From: Motiliproteus sediminis
GTDB taxonomy: Bacteria > Pseudomonadota > Gammaproteobacteria > Pseudomonadales > Balneatricaceae
Assembly (NCBI RefSeq): GCF_017912535.1
Contig: NZ_JAERQK010000004.1
Coordinates: forward strand, 124,001-188,000
Length of the DNA: 64,000 nucleotides
Direction of reading: 5' to 3'
The notes beneath the pieces were generated by a model. The model had not been told where the DNA came from. It did no database searches and saw only the letters and a list, made by a program, of their open reading frames with translations. This document shows, in pieces, positions 1 through 8,705 of the stretch. The stretch's first letter is position 1, and each line of letters begins with the position of its first letter. Made by a program: the position numbers and the translations under genes.

Positions 1-1
1 T

Positions 2-424
2 CAGGTGGTGGCGCTGGAGCAGCGGGTGCTGGAGCAGTTGCGGGGCTGGCCGGTGTTTCAGCTGACCCTGGACCGGGCCGAGTACTTTCAGGTCAATGAT
101 CGCCTCAGCCTGCTGGCGGCATTGACCGAAAGCCGGCCGGAGTTGCTGGCGTTGCAGCAGCGGATGGTGGAGCTGGTCAACGACGCTGGCATCGTGGTTA
201 AAGATCGCGATTTCACCCCTCATGTTACCCTTGGCCGTTTGAGCCCGGAGGCGCCTTTTGCGGCACCGGATCTATGGCCGGCGCTGAATCAGCCCATGTG
301 CGCCGACGCGGTGGTGCTGTACCAGAGTAAGCCGGGGGCCAAAGGATCGGTCTATACCCCCTTGTTTGATATTCGGCTGGAGCACGGGGTTGAATCGCCG
401 TTGCTTACGGCCACGCAGAAGTAA
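2..424 (+). CDS. thpR: RNA 2',3'-cyclic phosphodiesterase (2'-5' RNA ligase family), 5' end outside window
   Basis: This is the C-terminal 140 residues of a 2H phosphoesterase of the LigT/ThpR type, which hydrolyses 2',3'-cyclic phosphates on RNA. The second HxTx motif of the family is visible as HVTLGRL near residue 78 of the visible part. The first HxTx motif would lie upstream, outside the window. Complete members have about 175-190 residues, so some 40 residues are missing. The reading frame is open to the first base, so the GTG codons at 5 and 8 are unlikely to be the true start. The stop lies 13 bases before the next gene, so the two may be cotranscribed. The family assignment rests on one motif plus length. 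Confidence 0.7.
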   Translation, partial: QVVALEQRVLEQLRGWPVFQLTLDRAEYFQVNDRLSLLAALTESRPELLALQQRMVELVNDAGIVVKDRDFTPHVTLGRLSPEAPFAAPDLWPALNQPMCADAVVLYQSKPGAKGSVYTPLFDIRLEHGVESPLLTATQK

Positions 425-437
425 TCCGAGACTCCCC

Positions 438-1820
438 ATGTTTACACCCGAACTGCTGTCCCCTGCGGGGACACTGAAGAATATGCGTTACGCTTTTGCT
501 TACGGTGCCGATGCGGTCTACGCCGGGCAGCCGCGGTACAGCCTGCGTGTACGCAACAACGACTTCAAGCTGGAAAACCTGGCCACCGGTATCGCCGAAG
601 CTCACGCGCAAAACCGCAAGTTCTATCTGGCCAGCAACATCATGCCCCACAATAGCAAACTCACCACCTATCTGGCGGATATGGAGCCGGTGATCGCCAT
701 GGGACCGGATGCGCTGATCATGTCCGATCCGGGGTTGATCATGCTGGTGCGCGAGCGCTGGCCGGAAGTGCCAATTCATCTGTCGGTGCAGGCCAATGCG
801 ATGAACTGGGCCACGGTAAAGTTCTGGTACAGTGTCGGGGTCGAGCGGGTGATCCTGTCGCGGGAGCTGTCACTGGATGAGATTGAAGAGATCCGCCAGC
901 GCTGCCCTGAGATGGAGCTGGAGGTGTTTGTTCACGGCGCGCTCTGTATCGCCTATTCCGGACGTTGTCTGTTGTCCGGTTATATCAATCACCGCGATCC
1001 CAATCAGGGTACCTGCACCAATGCCTGCCGCTGGAAGTACGATGCTCATGAAGCCAAAGAGGATGCCTCCGGTGACCTGGTGCCTGCTGAGAGCTCGCTA
1101 TCTGCTGAGGGCTCTGCGCCGGTGCAGCCGTTCGATCCGGCTACCGATGAAAGCAGACCGCAACTGGGTGAGGGCAAACCCACCGACAAGATCTTTCTGT
1201 TGCAGGAGCAGACCCGCCCCGGCGAGTACATGCCGGCGTTCGAGGATGAGCACGGTACCTACATCATGAACTCCAAGGATCTGCGTGCCATTCAGCATGT
1301 GGAGCGGCTCACCAAGATGGGTGTGCATTCGCTCAAAATCGAAGGGCGCACCAAGTCCCACTATTACGTGGCCCGCACGGCTCAGGTTTACCGCAAGGCG
1401 ATCGACGATGCCGCCGCAGGTCGTCCCTTCGACAAGGGGCTGATGGATGTGCTGGAGAATCTGGCCAACCGCGGTTACACAGAGGGCTTCTACCGCCGTC
1501 ACGTGCATGACGAGTACCAGAACTACCAGACCGGCAATTCGGTCGGCGTGCACCAGCAGTTCGTGGGTGAGGTAATCGGCCTCAACGACGGCATGTTGGA
1601 GATCGACGTCAAGAACCGCTTTGAGAAGGGCGACACCCTGGAGCTGATGACCCCTCAGGGTAACCGCCGCTTCCGTCTTGACGAGATGATCAACCGTAAG
1701 GGACAGGTGGTGGATGCCGCGCCCGGCAACGGCCATGTGGTGCGGATTCCGCTGCCACTGGAGGCGGATATGAGCCATGCGCTGCTGATGCGTGACCTCG
1801 GCAACGCCCCCAAAGGTTGA
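438..1820 (+). CDS. yegQ: tRNA 5-hydroxyuridine modification protein YegQ/TrhP, peptidase U32 family
   Basis: The product (460 residues) is a U32-family protein that works in prephenate-dependent formation of 5-hydroxyuridine at the tRNA wobble position. The N-terminus MFTPELLSPAG, the GADAVYAG segment, the SVQANAMN block and the cysteine-rich segment from CIAYSGRC to CTNACRW are typical; the cysteines are thought to bind an iron-sulfur cluster. The frame is open further upstream, but the ATG at 438 gives the family's usual N-terminus. An insertion-like stretch of low conservation, rich in Ser/Glu/Pro, lies around residues 210-250. The stop overlaps the start of the next gene by one base. Confidence is high for the family; the exact substrate role is taken from E. 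coli. Confidence 0.9.
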   Translation: MFTPELLSPAGTLKNMRYAFAYGADAVYAGQPRYSLRVRNNDFKLENLATGIAEAHAQNRKFYLASNIMPHNSKLTTYLADMEPVIAMGPDALIMSDPGLIMLVRERWPEVPIHLSVQANAMNWATVKFWYSVGVERVILSRELSLDEIEEIRQRCPEMELEVFVHGALCIAYSGRCLLSGYINHRDPNQGTCTNACRWKYDAHEAKEDASGDLVPAESSLSAEGSAPVQPFDPATDESRPQLGEGKPTDKIFLLQEQTRPGEYMPAFEDEHGTYIMNSKDLRAIQHVERLTKMGVHSLKIEGRTKSHYYVARTAQVYRKAIDDAAAGRPFDKGLMDVLENLANRGYTEGFYRRHVHDEYQNYQTGNSVGVHQQFVGEVIGLNDGMLEIDVKNRFEKGDTLELMTPQGNRRFRLDEMINRKGQVVDAAPGNGHVVRIPLPLEADMSHALLMRDLGNAPKG

Positions 1821-2692
1821 TGGAAGGAATCTGCCGCGATATGGATGTCGCCCGTTACCGTTTTTCCCGCGCGTTGCGCCCCTTTTCATTGGTGGTGGCG
1901 CTGATCTCCTGTGGTCTGGGTATCGCACTGGCACTGGCTGATAGCGGGCCGTTGTGGGCGGCAGCGGTGACATTGCTGGCGGGGGTGCTGCTGCAATCCG
2001 GTGTCAACCTGATCAATGATCACAGTGACCTGCACCTGCTGCCGGCGAGCGTGCAGGGTGAACAGGCGGCGGCGTGCATCCGGCGCAACCACCGCATCGG
2101 GCTGGGCCTGTTTGTGGTGGTGGGGCTGCTGGCACTGCCGCTGCTGTGGCACGCCGGTTGGCCGCTGTTGCTGTTGGCGCTGATCGGTCTGGTGGGCGCC
2201 ATTGGTTACACTCAGGAGCCGATCAACTACAAGCGCCGTGGTCTGGGCGTGCCGCTGGTGTTCTGGTTGATGGGCGTACTGATGGTCTGCGGGGCCTATC
2301 TGGCGGTGGCCGGTAGCTGGCGTGATGATCTATGGTGGCGTTCGTTGCCGGTGGCCTGTCTGACCGCGCTGTTGCTGCTGAGCAACGAGCTGCGTGATTG
2401 GGAAGAGGACAGCGAGCGAGGCATTCGCACCCTCTGCGTGCGCTGGGGCTACGAGGTCGGGCGGTCGATCTATTTATCGCTGCTGGGCGCCAGCCTGTTG
2501 CTGCCGTTGGCGATGGCCTTGGCTGGGCAGCTGGAGCGGGTCTGGTTGCTGCTGCCGGTGCTGCTGCTGGTGCCTGCGCTGATCAGGCTGACCCGTGCAG
2601 AGGCTGCTGAACGGATCGCGCTCACCCCGCTGACCGGTCGTTTCATGGCGCTGACCGGCGTCCTTTATATTGCGGCTTCGCTCCAGCCTTAG
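1820..2692 (+). CDS. UbiA-family prenyltransferase (MenA-like), membrane protein
   Basis: An integral membrane protein of about 290 residues with some eight or nine hydrophobic helices. Two acidic motifs of UbiA prenyltransferases are visible: NDHSD near residue 56 and DWEED near residue 194, both preceded by Asn (NLIND, NELRD). These bind the Mg-diphosphate of the prenyl donor. The arrangement is closest to MenA-like 1,4-dihydroxy-2-naphthoate prenyltransferases, but no other menaquinone gene is in the window, so the acceptor is unknown. The ATG at 1820 overlaps the yegQ stop (TGATG). A second in-frame ATG at 1841, preceded by GAAGGAA, is an equally good start. Probably translated together with yegQ. 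Confidence 0.75.
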   Translation: MEGICRDMDVARYRFSRALRPFSLVVALISCGLGIALALADSGPLWAAAVTLLAGVLLQSGVNLINDHSDLHLLPASVQGEQAAACIRRNHRIGLGLFVVVGLLALPLLWHAGWPLLLLALIGLVGAIGYTQEPINYKRRGLGVPLVFWLMGVLMVCGAYLAVAGSWRDDLWWRSLPVACLTALLLLSNELRDWEEDSERGIRTLCVRWGYEVGRSIYLSLLGASLLLPLAMALAGQLERVWLLLPVLLLVPALIRLTRAEAAERIALTPLTGRFMALTGVLYIAASLQP

Positions 2693-2741
2693 CCGCTCCG
2701 GGGTTAGACAAAGGCACAAACGCGGTCGGGAATTATTGGTG

Positions 2742-2747
2742 TATAAT
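2742..2747 (+). promoter_or_regulatory. Probable -10 element of the fumarase promoter
   Basis: A perfect TATAAT lies 60 bases upstream of the fumarase ATG, in an AT-rich patch of an otherwise GC-rich gap. No convincing -35 hexamer is seen 16-18 bases upstream, so strength and sigma factor are uncertain. Confidence 0.4.
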
Positions 2748-2807
2748 TTCGCCCCACTGCCCGCCGCAGAGCGGCCTGGACTCACCTCGACAGGAGAAGA
2801 TCGAAGC

Positions 2808-4319
2808 ATGACCGTTATTCGCCAAGATGATCTGATCGACAGCGTTGCCGATGCGCTGCAGTTTATTTCCTACTATCACCCGGTGGACTTTGTACAAGCG
2901 GTTCACGAAGCCTATCTGAAGGAAGAGTCCCAGGCGGCCAAAGACGCCATGGCGCAGATTCTGATCAACTCCCGCATGAGCGCCGAGGGTCATCGTCCCC
3001 TGTGTCAGGACACCGGTATCGTCACCGTGTTCGTCAAGATCGGTATGAACGTGCGCTGGGACGACGCCACCATGAGCGTTGAAGATATGATCAACGAAGG
3101 CGTGCGCCGTGCCTACATGCACCCGGATAACGTGCTGCGCGCCTCAGTGCTGGCGGATCCGGCCGGCAAGCGTCAGAACACCAAGGACAACACCCCGGCG
3201 GTGATCCACATGTCCGTGGTCCCGGGTGACGAGGTGGACGTGCAGGTAGCGGCCAAGGGTGGCGGTTCCGAGAACAAATCCAAGATGGTGATGCTGAACC
3301 CCTCCGACTCTATCGTCGACTGGGTGCTGAAGACCGTCCCCACCATGGGGGCCGGCTGGTGTCCGCCGGGCATGCTGGGTATCGGTATCGGCGGTACTGC
3401 CGAGAAAGCCGCGGTGCTGGCAAAAGAGTCACTGATGGACCCCATTGATATCCACGAGCTGAAAGAACGTGGTCCCCAGAACGCGGTGGAAGAGCTGCGG
3501 CTGGAGCTGTTCGAAAAGGTTAACCAGTTGGGTATCGGTGCTCAGGGTTTGGGCGGCCTGACCACCGTGCTGGATATCAAGATCAAGGATTACCCCACTC
3601 ATGCGGCCTCTCTACCGGTATGCATGATCCCCAACTGCGCCGCGACCCGTCATGCGCACTTCACCCTGAAAGGTGACGGTCCTGCGCTGCAAACACCGCC
3701 GTCCCTGAGCGACTGGCCGGAAGTGACCTTTGAAGTGGGGCCGACCACCAAGCGGGTTAACCTCGACACCGTAACCCAGGAAGAGATCGAAACCTGGAAG
3801 ACCGGCGATACCCTGCTGCTGAACGGCAAGATGCTGACCGGTCGTGACGCCGCCCACAAAAAACTCTGCGGCATGCTGGATGCCGGTGAAACCCTGCCGG
3901 TGGACCTCAAAGGGCGCTTTATCTACTACGTGGGCCCGGTAGATCCGGTCCGTGACGAAGTGGTTGGCCCAGCAGGCCCCACTACCGCAACGCGGATGGA
4001 CAAGTTTACCCGTCAGGTGCTGGAGCAGACCGGCCTGATGGGGATGATCGGCAAAGCCGAGCGGGGTCCGGTGGCTATCGATGCGATCAAGGACAACAAG
4101 TCGGTTTATCTGATGGCGGTCGGCGGTGCGGCGTATCTGGTATCCAAGGCGATCAAGTCCTCCAAGACCATCGCCTTCCCCGAGCTGGGTATGGAAGCGA
4201 TCTACGAGTTTGAAGTGCAGGATATGCCGGTCACCGTGGCGGTGGATAGCAAAGGCGAATCCGCCCACATCACCGGCCCGCAGATCTGGCAGGAAAAGAT
4301 CGCCGCCAAGCAGGTGTAA
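2808..4319 (+). CDS. fumA: Fumarate hydratase class I (iron-sulfur, FumA/FumB type)
   Basis: A one-chain class I fumarase of 503 residues, which interconverts fumarate and malate in the TCA cycle with a 4Fe-4S cluster. The N-terminal alpha domain has the cluster cysteines in CQDTG (about residue 66), GWCPPG (about 184) and PNCAATRH (about 277). The C-terminal beta domain starts around residue 330 and contains the GPAGPTTATRMD block. The reading frame extends far upstream, but the ATG at 2808 is preceded by AGGAGAAGA and gives the normal length. A strong intrinsic terminator follows 21 bases after the stop, so the gene is probably monocistronic. The oxygen-sensitive class I type is often the main aerobic fumarase in related marine gammaproteobacteria. 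Confidence 0.95.
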   Translation: MTVIRQDDLIDSVADALQFISYYHPVDFVQAVHEAYLKEESQAAKDAMAQILINSRMSAEGHRPLCQDTGIVTVFVKIGMNVRWDDATMSVEDMINEGVRRAYMHPDNVLRASVLADPAGKRQNTKDNTPAVIHMSVVPGDEVDVQVAAKGGGSENKSKMVMLNPSDSIVDWVLKTVPTMGAGWCPPGMLGIGIGGTAEKAAVLAKESLMDPIDIHELKERGPQNAVEELRLELFEKVNQLGIGAQGLGGLTTVLDIKIKDYPTHAASLPVCMIPNCAATRHAHFTLKGDGPALQTPPSLSDWPEVTFEVGPTTKRVNLDTVTQEEIETWKTGDTLLLNGKMLTGRDAAHKKLCGMLDAGETLPVDLKGRFIYYVGPVDPVRDEVVGPAGPTTATRMDKFTRQVLEQTGLMGMIGKAERGPVAIDAIKDNKSVYLMAVGGAAYLVSKAIKSSKTIAFPELGMEAIYEFEVQDMPVTVAVDSKGESAHITGPQIWQEKIAAKQV

Positions 4320-4340
4320 TCCCTGCGGCGGACTCAACAG

Positions 4341-4363
4341 CGCGGCTTCGGCCGCGTTTTTTT
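4341..4363 (+). terminator. Intrinsic terminator after fumarase
   Basis: Six-base GC stem cgcggc / gccgcg with a ttcg tetraloop at 4341-4356, followed directly by seven T. Confidence 0.9.
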
Positions 4364-4532
4364 GTTTAAGGGGGCCGTCGGCCTGTTTTCTCCGCCCGGC
4401 AAGACTGCCGGCGGTGAGCCGGGCGCTGTTTCGTTGCGGGGCGGATCGACAGCTGCCCGCAGGGTTAAAAACCGGATTCATGCCCGCAAAGCTGTTAGAG
4501 TGGGGGGCCTACTCTCACTTGGACCCCCTCCT

Positions 4533-4718
4533 ATGGCAAGCAAGCCTAAAAAATCAGCCTCGGTCGAAACCCATCAATCGATCAAGGAGCAGACTGCGGC
4601 CTTTCTCAAGGCCGGTGGCCAGATCCAGCAGGTTCCCAATGGCGTGACCGGCCAGCAGAAGATAGCCGGCCCCCGCCAGATCGTGCTTGGCAAACCCTCC
4701 GACAATAACCCGCGCTGA
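4533..4718 (+). CDS. Small conserved-looking protein, 61 residues, unknown function
   Basis: A short basic, hydrophilic protein that begins MASKPKKSAS and continues with an amphipathic stretch (HQSIKEQTAAFLKAGG) and a polar tail. There is no signal peptide or membrane segment. The start is the ATG at 4533, just downstream of cctcct on the plus strand; no clear Shine-Dalgarno sequence is seen, so the call leans on the protein-like composition and on the position after a terminator. Small proteins of this look occur near housekeeping genes in pseudomonads, but I cannot name the family. Could be a nucleic-acid-associated protein; this is a guess from charge only. Confidence 0.55.
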   Translation: MASKPKKSASVETHQSIKEQTAAFLKAGGQIQQVPNGVTGQQKIAGPRQIVLGKPSDNNPR

Positions 4719-5050
4719 CACCGGGTGGCGTAATCGCCCTGAACGCGTGGCCGCACCCCGCTATACCGCCCGTCCGGTAGAGCCGCAGCGCCTTCTGCTG
4801 CGCCGGGAGGTTTCCATGCTGGTTGTCACACGCCGCGTCGGCTACGAGTGAGCCGGTGGCGTTCATCGCGCCGTATCCACATGCCCTAGTGTGTCGTGTC
4901 AGGCTGGTTCGGTATGCGTTGCCGGGGAGTCTCTTGGCAAACTGATCGCGCTGTTGTTGCCAAGCCAGCTGCGGCCTGACAGGGGGAGGTGCTCACCCTG
5001 CGCGTGGACGGATGGCTGCCATCGGTCGAAACCGTTGTTGGGTAAACGTG
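4719..5050. other. Gene-free gap of 332 bases
   Basis: No credible coding frame, RNA gene or clear terminator was found here. It lies between the 3' ends of two convergent genes, so few promoters are expected. Confidence 0.5.
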
Positions 5051-6667
5051 CTACCAGCCGTCATCCATTTCGTCATCGGGCAGGGTTTGCACCCTCAGCG
5101 GTACTTCGATTTCGAAGCGACTGCCGTGGCCACGCTCGCTGTCGCAGCGGATGGTGCCTTTTAGCAGCCGGGTGACCAGGTTGTAGGCAATATGAGTGCC
5201 GAGGCCGCTGCCTTCGCTGCTGCTGCCCGCGACAAAGGGGTCGAACAGGCGCGGGAGGATGGTTTCCGGAATGCCGCGGCCATTGTCCGCCACGCTCAGT
5301 CGCAGCTGCTGTTGGTCGCTCTCTACACTAATGCGCAGCTGGGGGGCATCGGTTCCCTCGAGGCCATGGGTGATTGCGTTGTCCAGCAGAATATCCACCA
5401 GTTGTTCCCAGGCGCCGGGGTAGCTGATCAGTCCCTGGTCATCGGCGCAGTCCAGTTTGACTGTGATGCCCAGCTTATCAATGGCGGTTTGCTGACGCTC
5501 GATCCGCTGGCTGAGCAGTTCTCGCAGCCGGATGCGTTTGGACTGCTCGTTGCGCTCATCGATAGCCAGCAACTTGAAGCTGCTGACCAGTTCGGCCGAG
5601 ATGTGCAGGTCCTCTGCCAGTCTAGTAAGCAGCTCGTCCTGCTGCTGCAGGTATCGCTTCAAACCGTCCGGGTCGGTGGTTGGCTGATCTTTCAGGGTAT
5701 GGATCTGCTGCTGCAGCTCCAGCAGTTGTTGACGTGCATCGCTCAAAGGCTGATCCAGTTGCTGGCTGACGCCGCTCACCAGTTCGCCCAGTGCTGCCAT
5801 CTTTTGCGATTCCACCAACTGATCCCGGGTTTGGGTGAGTTCTTCGAGCGCGCTGCTCAAGCGTTCATTGGTGTTTTTGAGGGTCGCGGTGCGGTATTTA
5901 ACCCGCTGTTCCAGCTCCTCGTTAAGCTTTTCCAGCGCGTCCTTGGCCTTCTTTTTCTCCTTCAGCTGGTTGCTGATGTTGGCGCGCATCTGATTGATGG
6001 TTTCCGCTAGCTGGTCGAGGGCGTCGGGGGTGCGGCTGCGAAAGGTGCTGCCGCTGAGTTTGAGGTCGTCATCAAGGTTATACAGGTCCAGTCGCTGGGT
6101 GTAGCGCGACAGGGTGCTGAGGTGACGAACAATCATGTAGTGGACGATGATCAGGATGCAGATCGAGACCAGAAAGGTTTTGACCGCCTGGGCGCCGAGG
6201 ATGACGAAAAACTTGTGCAGCAGGCGCTCGTAGACGTTGTTAAGGGTGGCACCGATGGTGAGCCTGCCCACCAATGTGTCGCGGTAATGGAGTTCGAACT
6301 CGCGCAGGATCGGCAGTTCGCCGTCGTCACTGCCGCGAAAGAATACCGCCTCCTCTTTGCCGGCGACTACTTCGGTGATAGACGCATAGGCGATATCCGG
6401 CAGCTTCATGATGCCGTCGAGCTGGATGGCGATCTGGTCCTTGTCCAGTTTCCACAGACTGGAGGCGAGCGAGTCGAGGTAACCGGCCTCAATCGACTGG
6501 ATCCCGTGTTCAATGTCATCGACATCCTTGCGGTAGTCCCAGAACAGCTGAAAGGCGGTGCTGAGAACGGCCAGCAGGGTGCTGCACATGATGATGTACA
6601 CCAGCAGGCGATAGGAGAGGCGATTGTTCTGGCGGTGCTGAAGCAGACGAGTCAGCAGCGATTGCAT
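5051..6667 (-). CDS. Membrane histidine-kinase-like protein with glutamine in place of the phospho-acceptor histidine
   Basis: Length 538 residues when started at the ATG at 6667, which places the first transmembrane helix at residues 17-43. A periplasmic sensor segment (about 44-158), a second helix (159-180), a HAMP-like linker and a long coiled coil (231-291) follow. The catalytic ATPase domain is intact: DNAITH (N box), DNGRGIP (G1), LFDPF (F box) and GSGLGT (G2). The H box reads MAALGELVSGVSQQLDQPL. The position that is histidine in active kinases is Gln302 (codon CAG at 5764-5762). No response regulator lies next to it. It may be a kinase-dead sensor, a phosphatase-only protein or a partner in a heterodimer. 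A GTG/ATG further upstream (6724) is possible but gives an unlikely N-terminus. Confidence 0.85.
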   Translation of the reverse strand: MQSLLTRLLQHRQNNRLSYRLLVYIIMCSTLLAVLSTAFQLFWDYRKDVDDIEHGIQSIEAGYLDSLASSLWKLDKDQIAIQLDGIMKLPDIAYASITEVVAGKEEAVFFRGSDDGELPILREFELHYRDTLVGRLTIGATLNNVYERLLHKFFVILGAQAVKTFLVSICILIIVHYMIVRHLSTLSRYTQRLDLYNLDDDLKLSGSTFRSRTPDALDQLAETINQMRANISNQLKEKKKAKDALEKLNEELEQRVKYRTATLKNTNERLSSALEELTQTRDQLVESQKMAALGELVSGVSQQLDQPLSDARQQLLELQQQIHTLKDQPTTDPDGLKRYLQQQDELLTRLAEDLHISAELVSSFKLLAIDERNEQSKRIRLRELLSQRIERQQTAIDKLGITVKLDCADDQGLISYPGAWEQLVDILLDNAITHGLEGTDAPQLRISVESDQQQLRLSVADNGRGIPETILPRLFDPFVAGSSSEGSGLGTHIAYNLVTRLLKGTIRCDSERGHGSRFEIEVPLRVQTLPDDEMDDGW

Positions 6668-6780
6668 AAGCAGACCTGTAAAGACTCCGGCATCCTGCCG
6701 GGCTACACGGGTGAAGGTTCCCACTAACTATACGCCAAACTGCGGCCCAGTCGAGGGGGGCGGGGGATTATCTGCCTGAA

Positions 6781-6806
6781 ACAAAAGAGGGCTCTGTGAG
6801 CCCTCT
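6781..6806 (-). terminator. Intrinsic terminator after ETF-QO
   Basis: Eight-base stem agagggct / agccctct with a five-base loop at 6786-6806. On the minus strand the stem is followed by TTTTGTTT. It lies 23 bases past the ETF-QO stop. Confidence 0.85.
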
Positions 6807-6828
6807 GGTGATAGTGGCGGTGCACTGT

Positions 6829-8478
6829 TTACATGTTGGGGTAGTTGGGGCCACCGGCGCCTTCCGGAGTGACCCAGGTGATGTTCTGGGACGGGTCCTT
6901 GATGTCGCAGGTTTTGCAGTGAACGCAGTTCTGCGAGTTGATCTGGAAGCGCTCGTTGCCGTCCTCTTCTTTGATGACCTCGTACACGCCAGCCGGGCAG
7001 TAGCGCTGTGCCGGCTCGGCATAGAGCTTGAGGTTGCGCTCCAGCGGAATGCTGGCGTCCTTGAGCTTAAGGTGGCAGGGTTGGTCCTCTTCATGGTTGG
7101 TGTTGGAGAGGAATACCGAGGACAGCTTGTCAAAGCTGATCACGCCATCCGGTTTCGGGTAGGTGATCGGCTGGCACTGGGACGCTTCCTTGAGCTGGGC
7201 GTAATCGGGCGTCTTGTCGCGCAGGGTGAGCGGCAGCTTGCCCCCAAACCAGTTCTGATCGAGGTAGTTGAATGCGCCGCCGACAAAGGTGCCCCACTTG
7301 TGCAGCGCCGGGCCGAAGTTGCGCGACCGGTAAAGTTCGTCATAGGCCCAGCTGGCCTGGAATGCTTCACCAAAGGCGAGCAAATCGTGGCCGCCTTGGT
7401 CGCCGGCACCGAGGGCGTCGGTCAGAACTTCGGCGGCTACCATGCCGCTCTTCATGGCGGTGTGGGTACCCTTGATCTTGGCAAAGTTGAGGGTGCCGGC
7501 ATCGCAGCCGATCAACAGGCCGCCGGGAAAGCTCATCTTCGGCAGCGCGTTCAAGCCGCCCTTGGTGATGGCGCGAGCACCGTAGCTGACCCGCTTGCCG
7601 CCTTCCAGGTACTGCTTGAATACCGGGTGGTGTTTCATTCGCTGGAACTCATCGAACGGGCTCAGGTAGGGGTTCTGGTAGCTCAGATCAACAATCAGCC
7701 CCAGTACCACCTGATTGTTTTCCGCGTGGTACAGGAAGGAGCCGCCACTGGTGCCTTTCTCCAGTGGCCAGCCGGCGCCATGAACGACCAGACCGGGCTG
7801 GTGCTTGGCCGGGTCGATATCCCATAGCTCTTTGATGCCGATACCGTAGTGCTGGGCGTCGGCGTCCTTGTCCAGTTCGAAACGCTCCAGCAGTTGCTTG
7901 CCCAGATGGCCGCGGCAGCCCTCGGCAAACAGGGTGTATTTGGCGCGCAGCTCCATCCCCGGCATGTAGGAGTCTTTGGGTTCACCGTTTTCGCCGACGC
8001 CCATGTCGCCGGTGATGATCCCCTTGATCACGCCCTCTTCTTCGATCAGCTCGGCTGCCGAGAAACCGGGAAAGATCTCAACGCCGAGGTTTTCGGCTTG
8101 CTCTGCCAGCCAGCGGCAGAGGTTGCCCAGGCTGATGATGTAATTGCCGTGGTTGTGCATGGTCTTGGGGACGAAGGCGTTAGGCATTTTGGTGGCCTTG
8201 GTCTCGTCGCGGAACAGGTAGATCTCGTCGCTGGTGACTTCGGTCTCCAGCGGTGCGCCCTGTTGTTTCCAGTCGGGGAAAAGTTCGTTGAGCGCGCGCG
8301 GTTCCAGAATGGCACCGGAGAGGATGTGGGCGCCGACTTCGGAGCCTTTTTCGACCACGCAGACGGTCAGCTCCTGCTCTTTCTCCTGGGCTTGCTGCAT
8401 CAAGCGGCAGGCGGCTGACAGGCCGGCAGGCCCGGCGCCGACGATGACGATGTCAAACTCCATAGCTTCGCGTTCCAC
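6829..8478 (-). CDS. etfD: Electron transfer flavoprotein-ubiquinone oxidoreductase
   Basis: ETF-QO passes electrons from reduced electron transfer flavoprotein to membrane quinone, linking acyl-CoA and amino-acid dehydrogenases to respiration. The 549-residue product has an N-terminal FAD-binding GAGPAGLSAACRL motif and a C-terminal 4Fe-4S segment with CPAGVYEV and CVHCKTCDIKDP, ending in the usual ...GGPNYPNM. I chose the GTG at 8478, because AGGAG sits seven bases upstream and the start VEREAMEF matches the Pseudomonas form; an ATG five codons later is possible. It is divergent from etfB across a 227-base control region, so the whole electron-transfer module is probably coregulated. Confidence 0.96.
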   Translation of the reverse strand: MEREAMEFDIVIVGAGPAGLSAACRLMQQAQEKEQELTVCVVEKGSEVGAHILSGAILEPRALNELFPDWKQQGAPLETEVTSDEIYLFRDETKATKMPNAFVPKTMHNHGNYIISLGNLCRWLAEQAENLGVEIFPGFSAAELIEEEGVIKGIITGDMGVGENGEPKDSYMPGMELRAKYTLFAEGCRGHLGKQLLERFELDKDADAQHYGIGIKELWDIDPAKHQPGLVVHGAGWPLEKGTSGGSFLYHAENNQVVLGLIVDLSYQNPYLSPFDEFQRMKHHPVFKQYLEGGKRVSYGARAITKGGLNALPKMSFPGGLLIGCDAGTLNFAKIKGTHTAMKSGMVAAEVLTDALGAGDQGGHDLLAFGEAFQASWAYDELYRSRNFGPALHKWGTFVGGAFNYLDQNWFGGKLPLTLRDKTPDYAQLKEASQCQPITYPKPDGVISFDKLSSVFLSNTNHEEDQPCHLKLKDASIPLERNLKLYAEPAQRYCPAGVYEVIKEEDGNERFQINSQNCVHCKTCDIKDPSQNITWVTPEGAGGPNYPNM

Positions 8479-8705
8479 AACCCTTCTCCTCTTGATCGAT
8501 GTTGTTCGAGCTGCCGGAGTGCAGCATGTCAGATGTTGAATACTAGGGAATACCCTAATTTGTTGCAAGAAAATATTTGCGTTTTGTAAATTTCGCTGGT
8601 AGCTTCTACGGGAAATTACCTATTGGTGCGCTGTTGGATTACGCAACAGCGCGTGGAGGAAAGGGCCGATACCTCCTATCGGTGACAACAACAAACGAGG
8701 ACTCT
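8479..8705. promoter_or_regulatory. Shared control region between ETF-QO and etfBA
   Basis: Divergent intergenic stretch with an AT-rich centre (about 8541-8600). It contains the small inverted repeat taggg-aata-cccta at 8544-8557 and gtag-ctt-ctac near 8600. Either could be an operator, but neither matches a regulator site I am sure of. Promoter hexamers are not clear. Confidence 0.35.

Noticed and set aside
5192-6010. A 272-codon open frame on the plus strand across the kinase-like gene
   Set aside because: Antisense shadow; the minus frame has all ATPase boxes.
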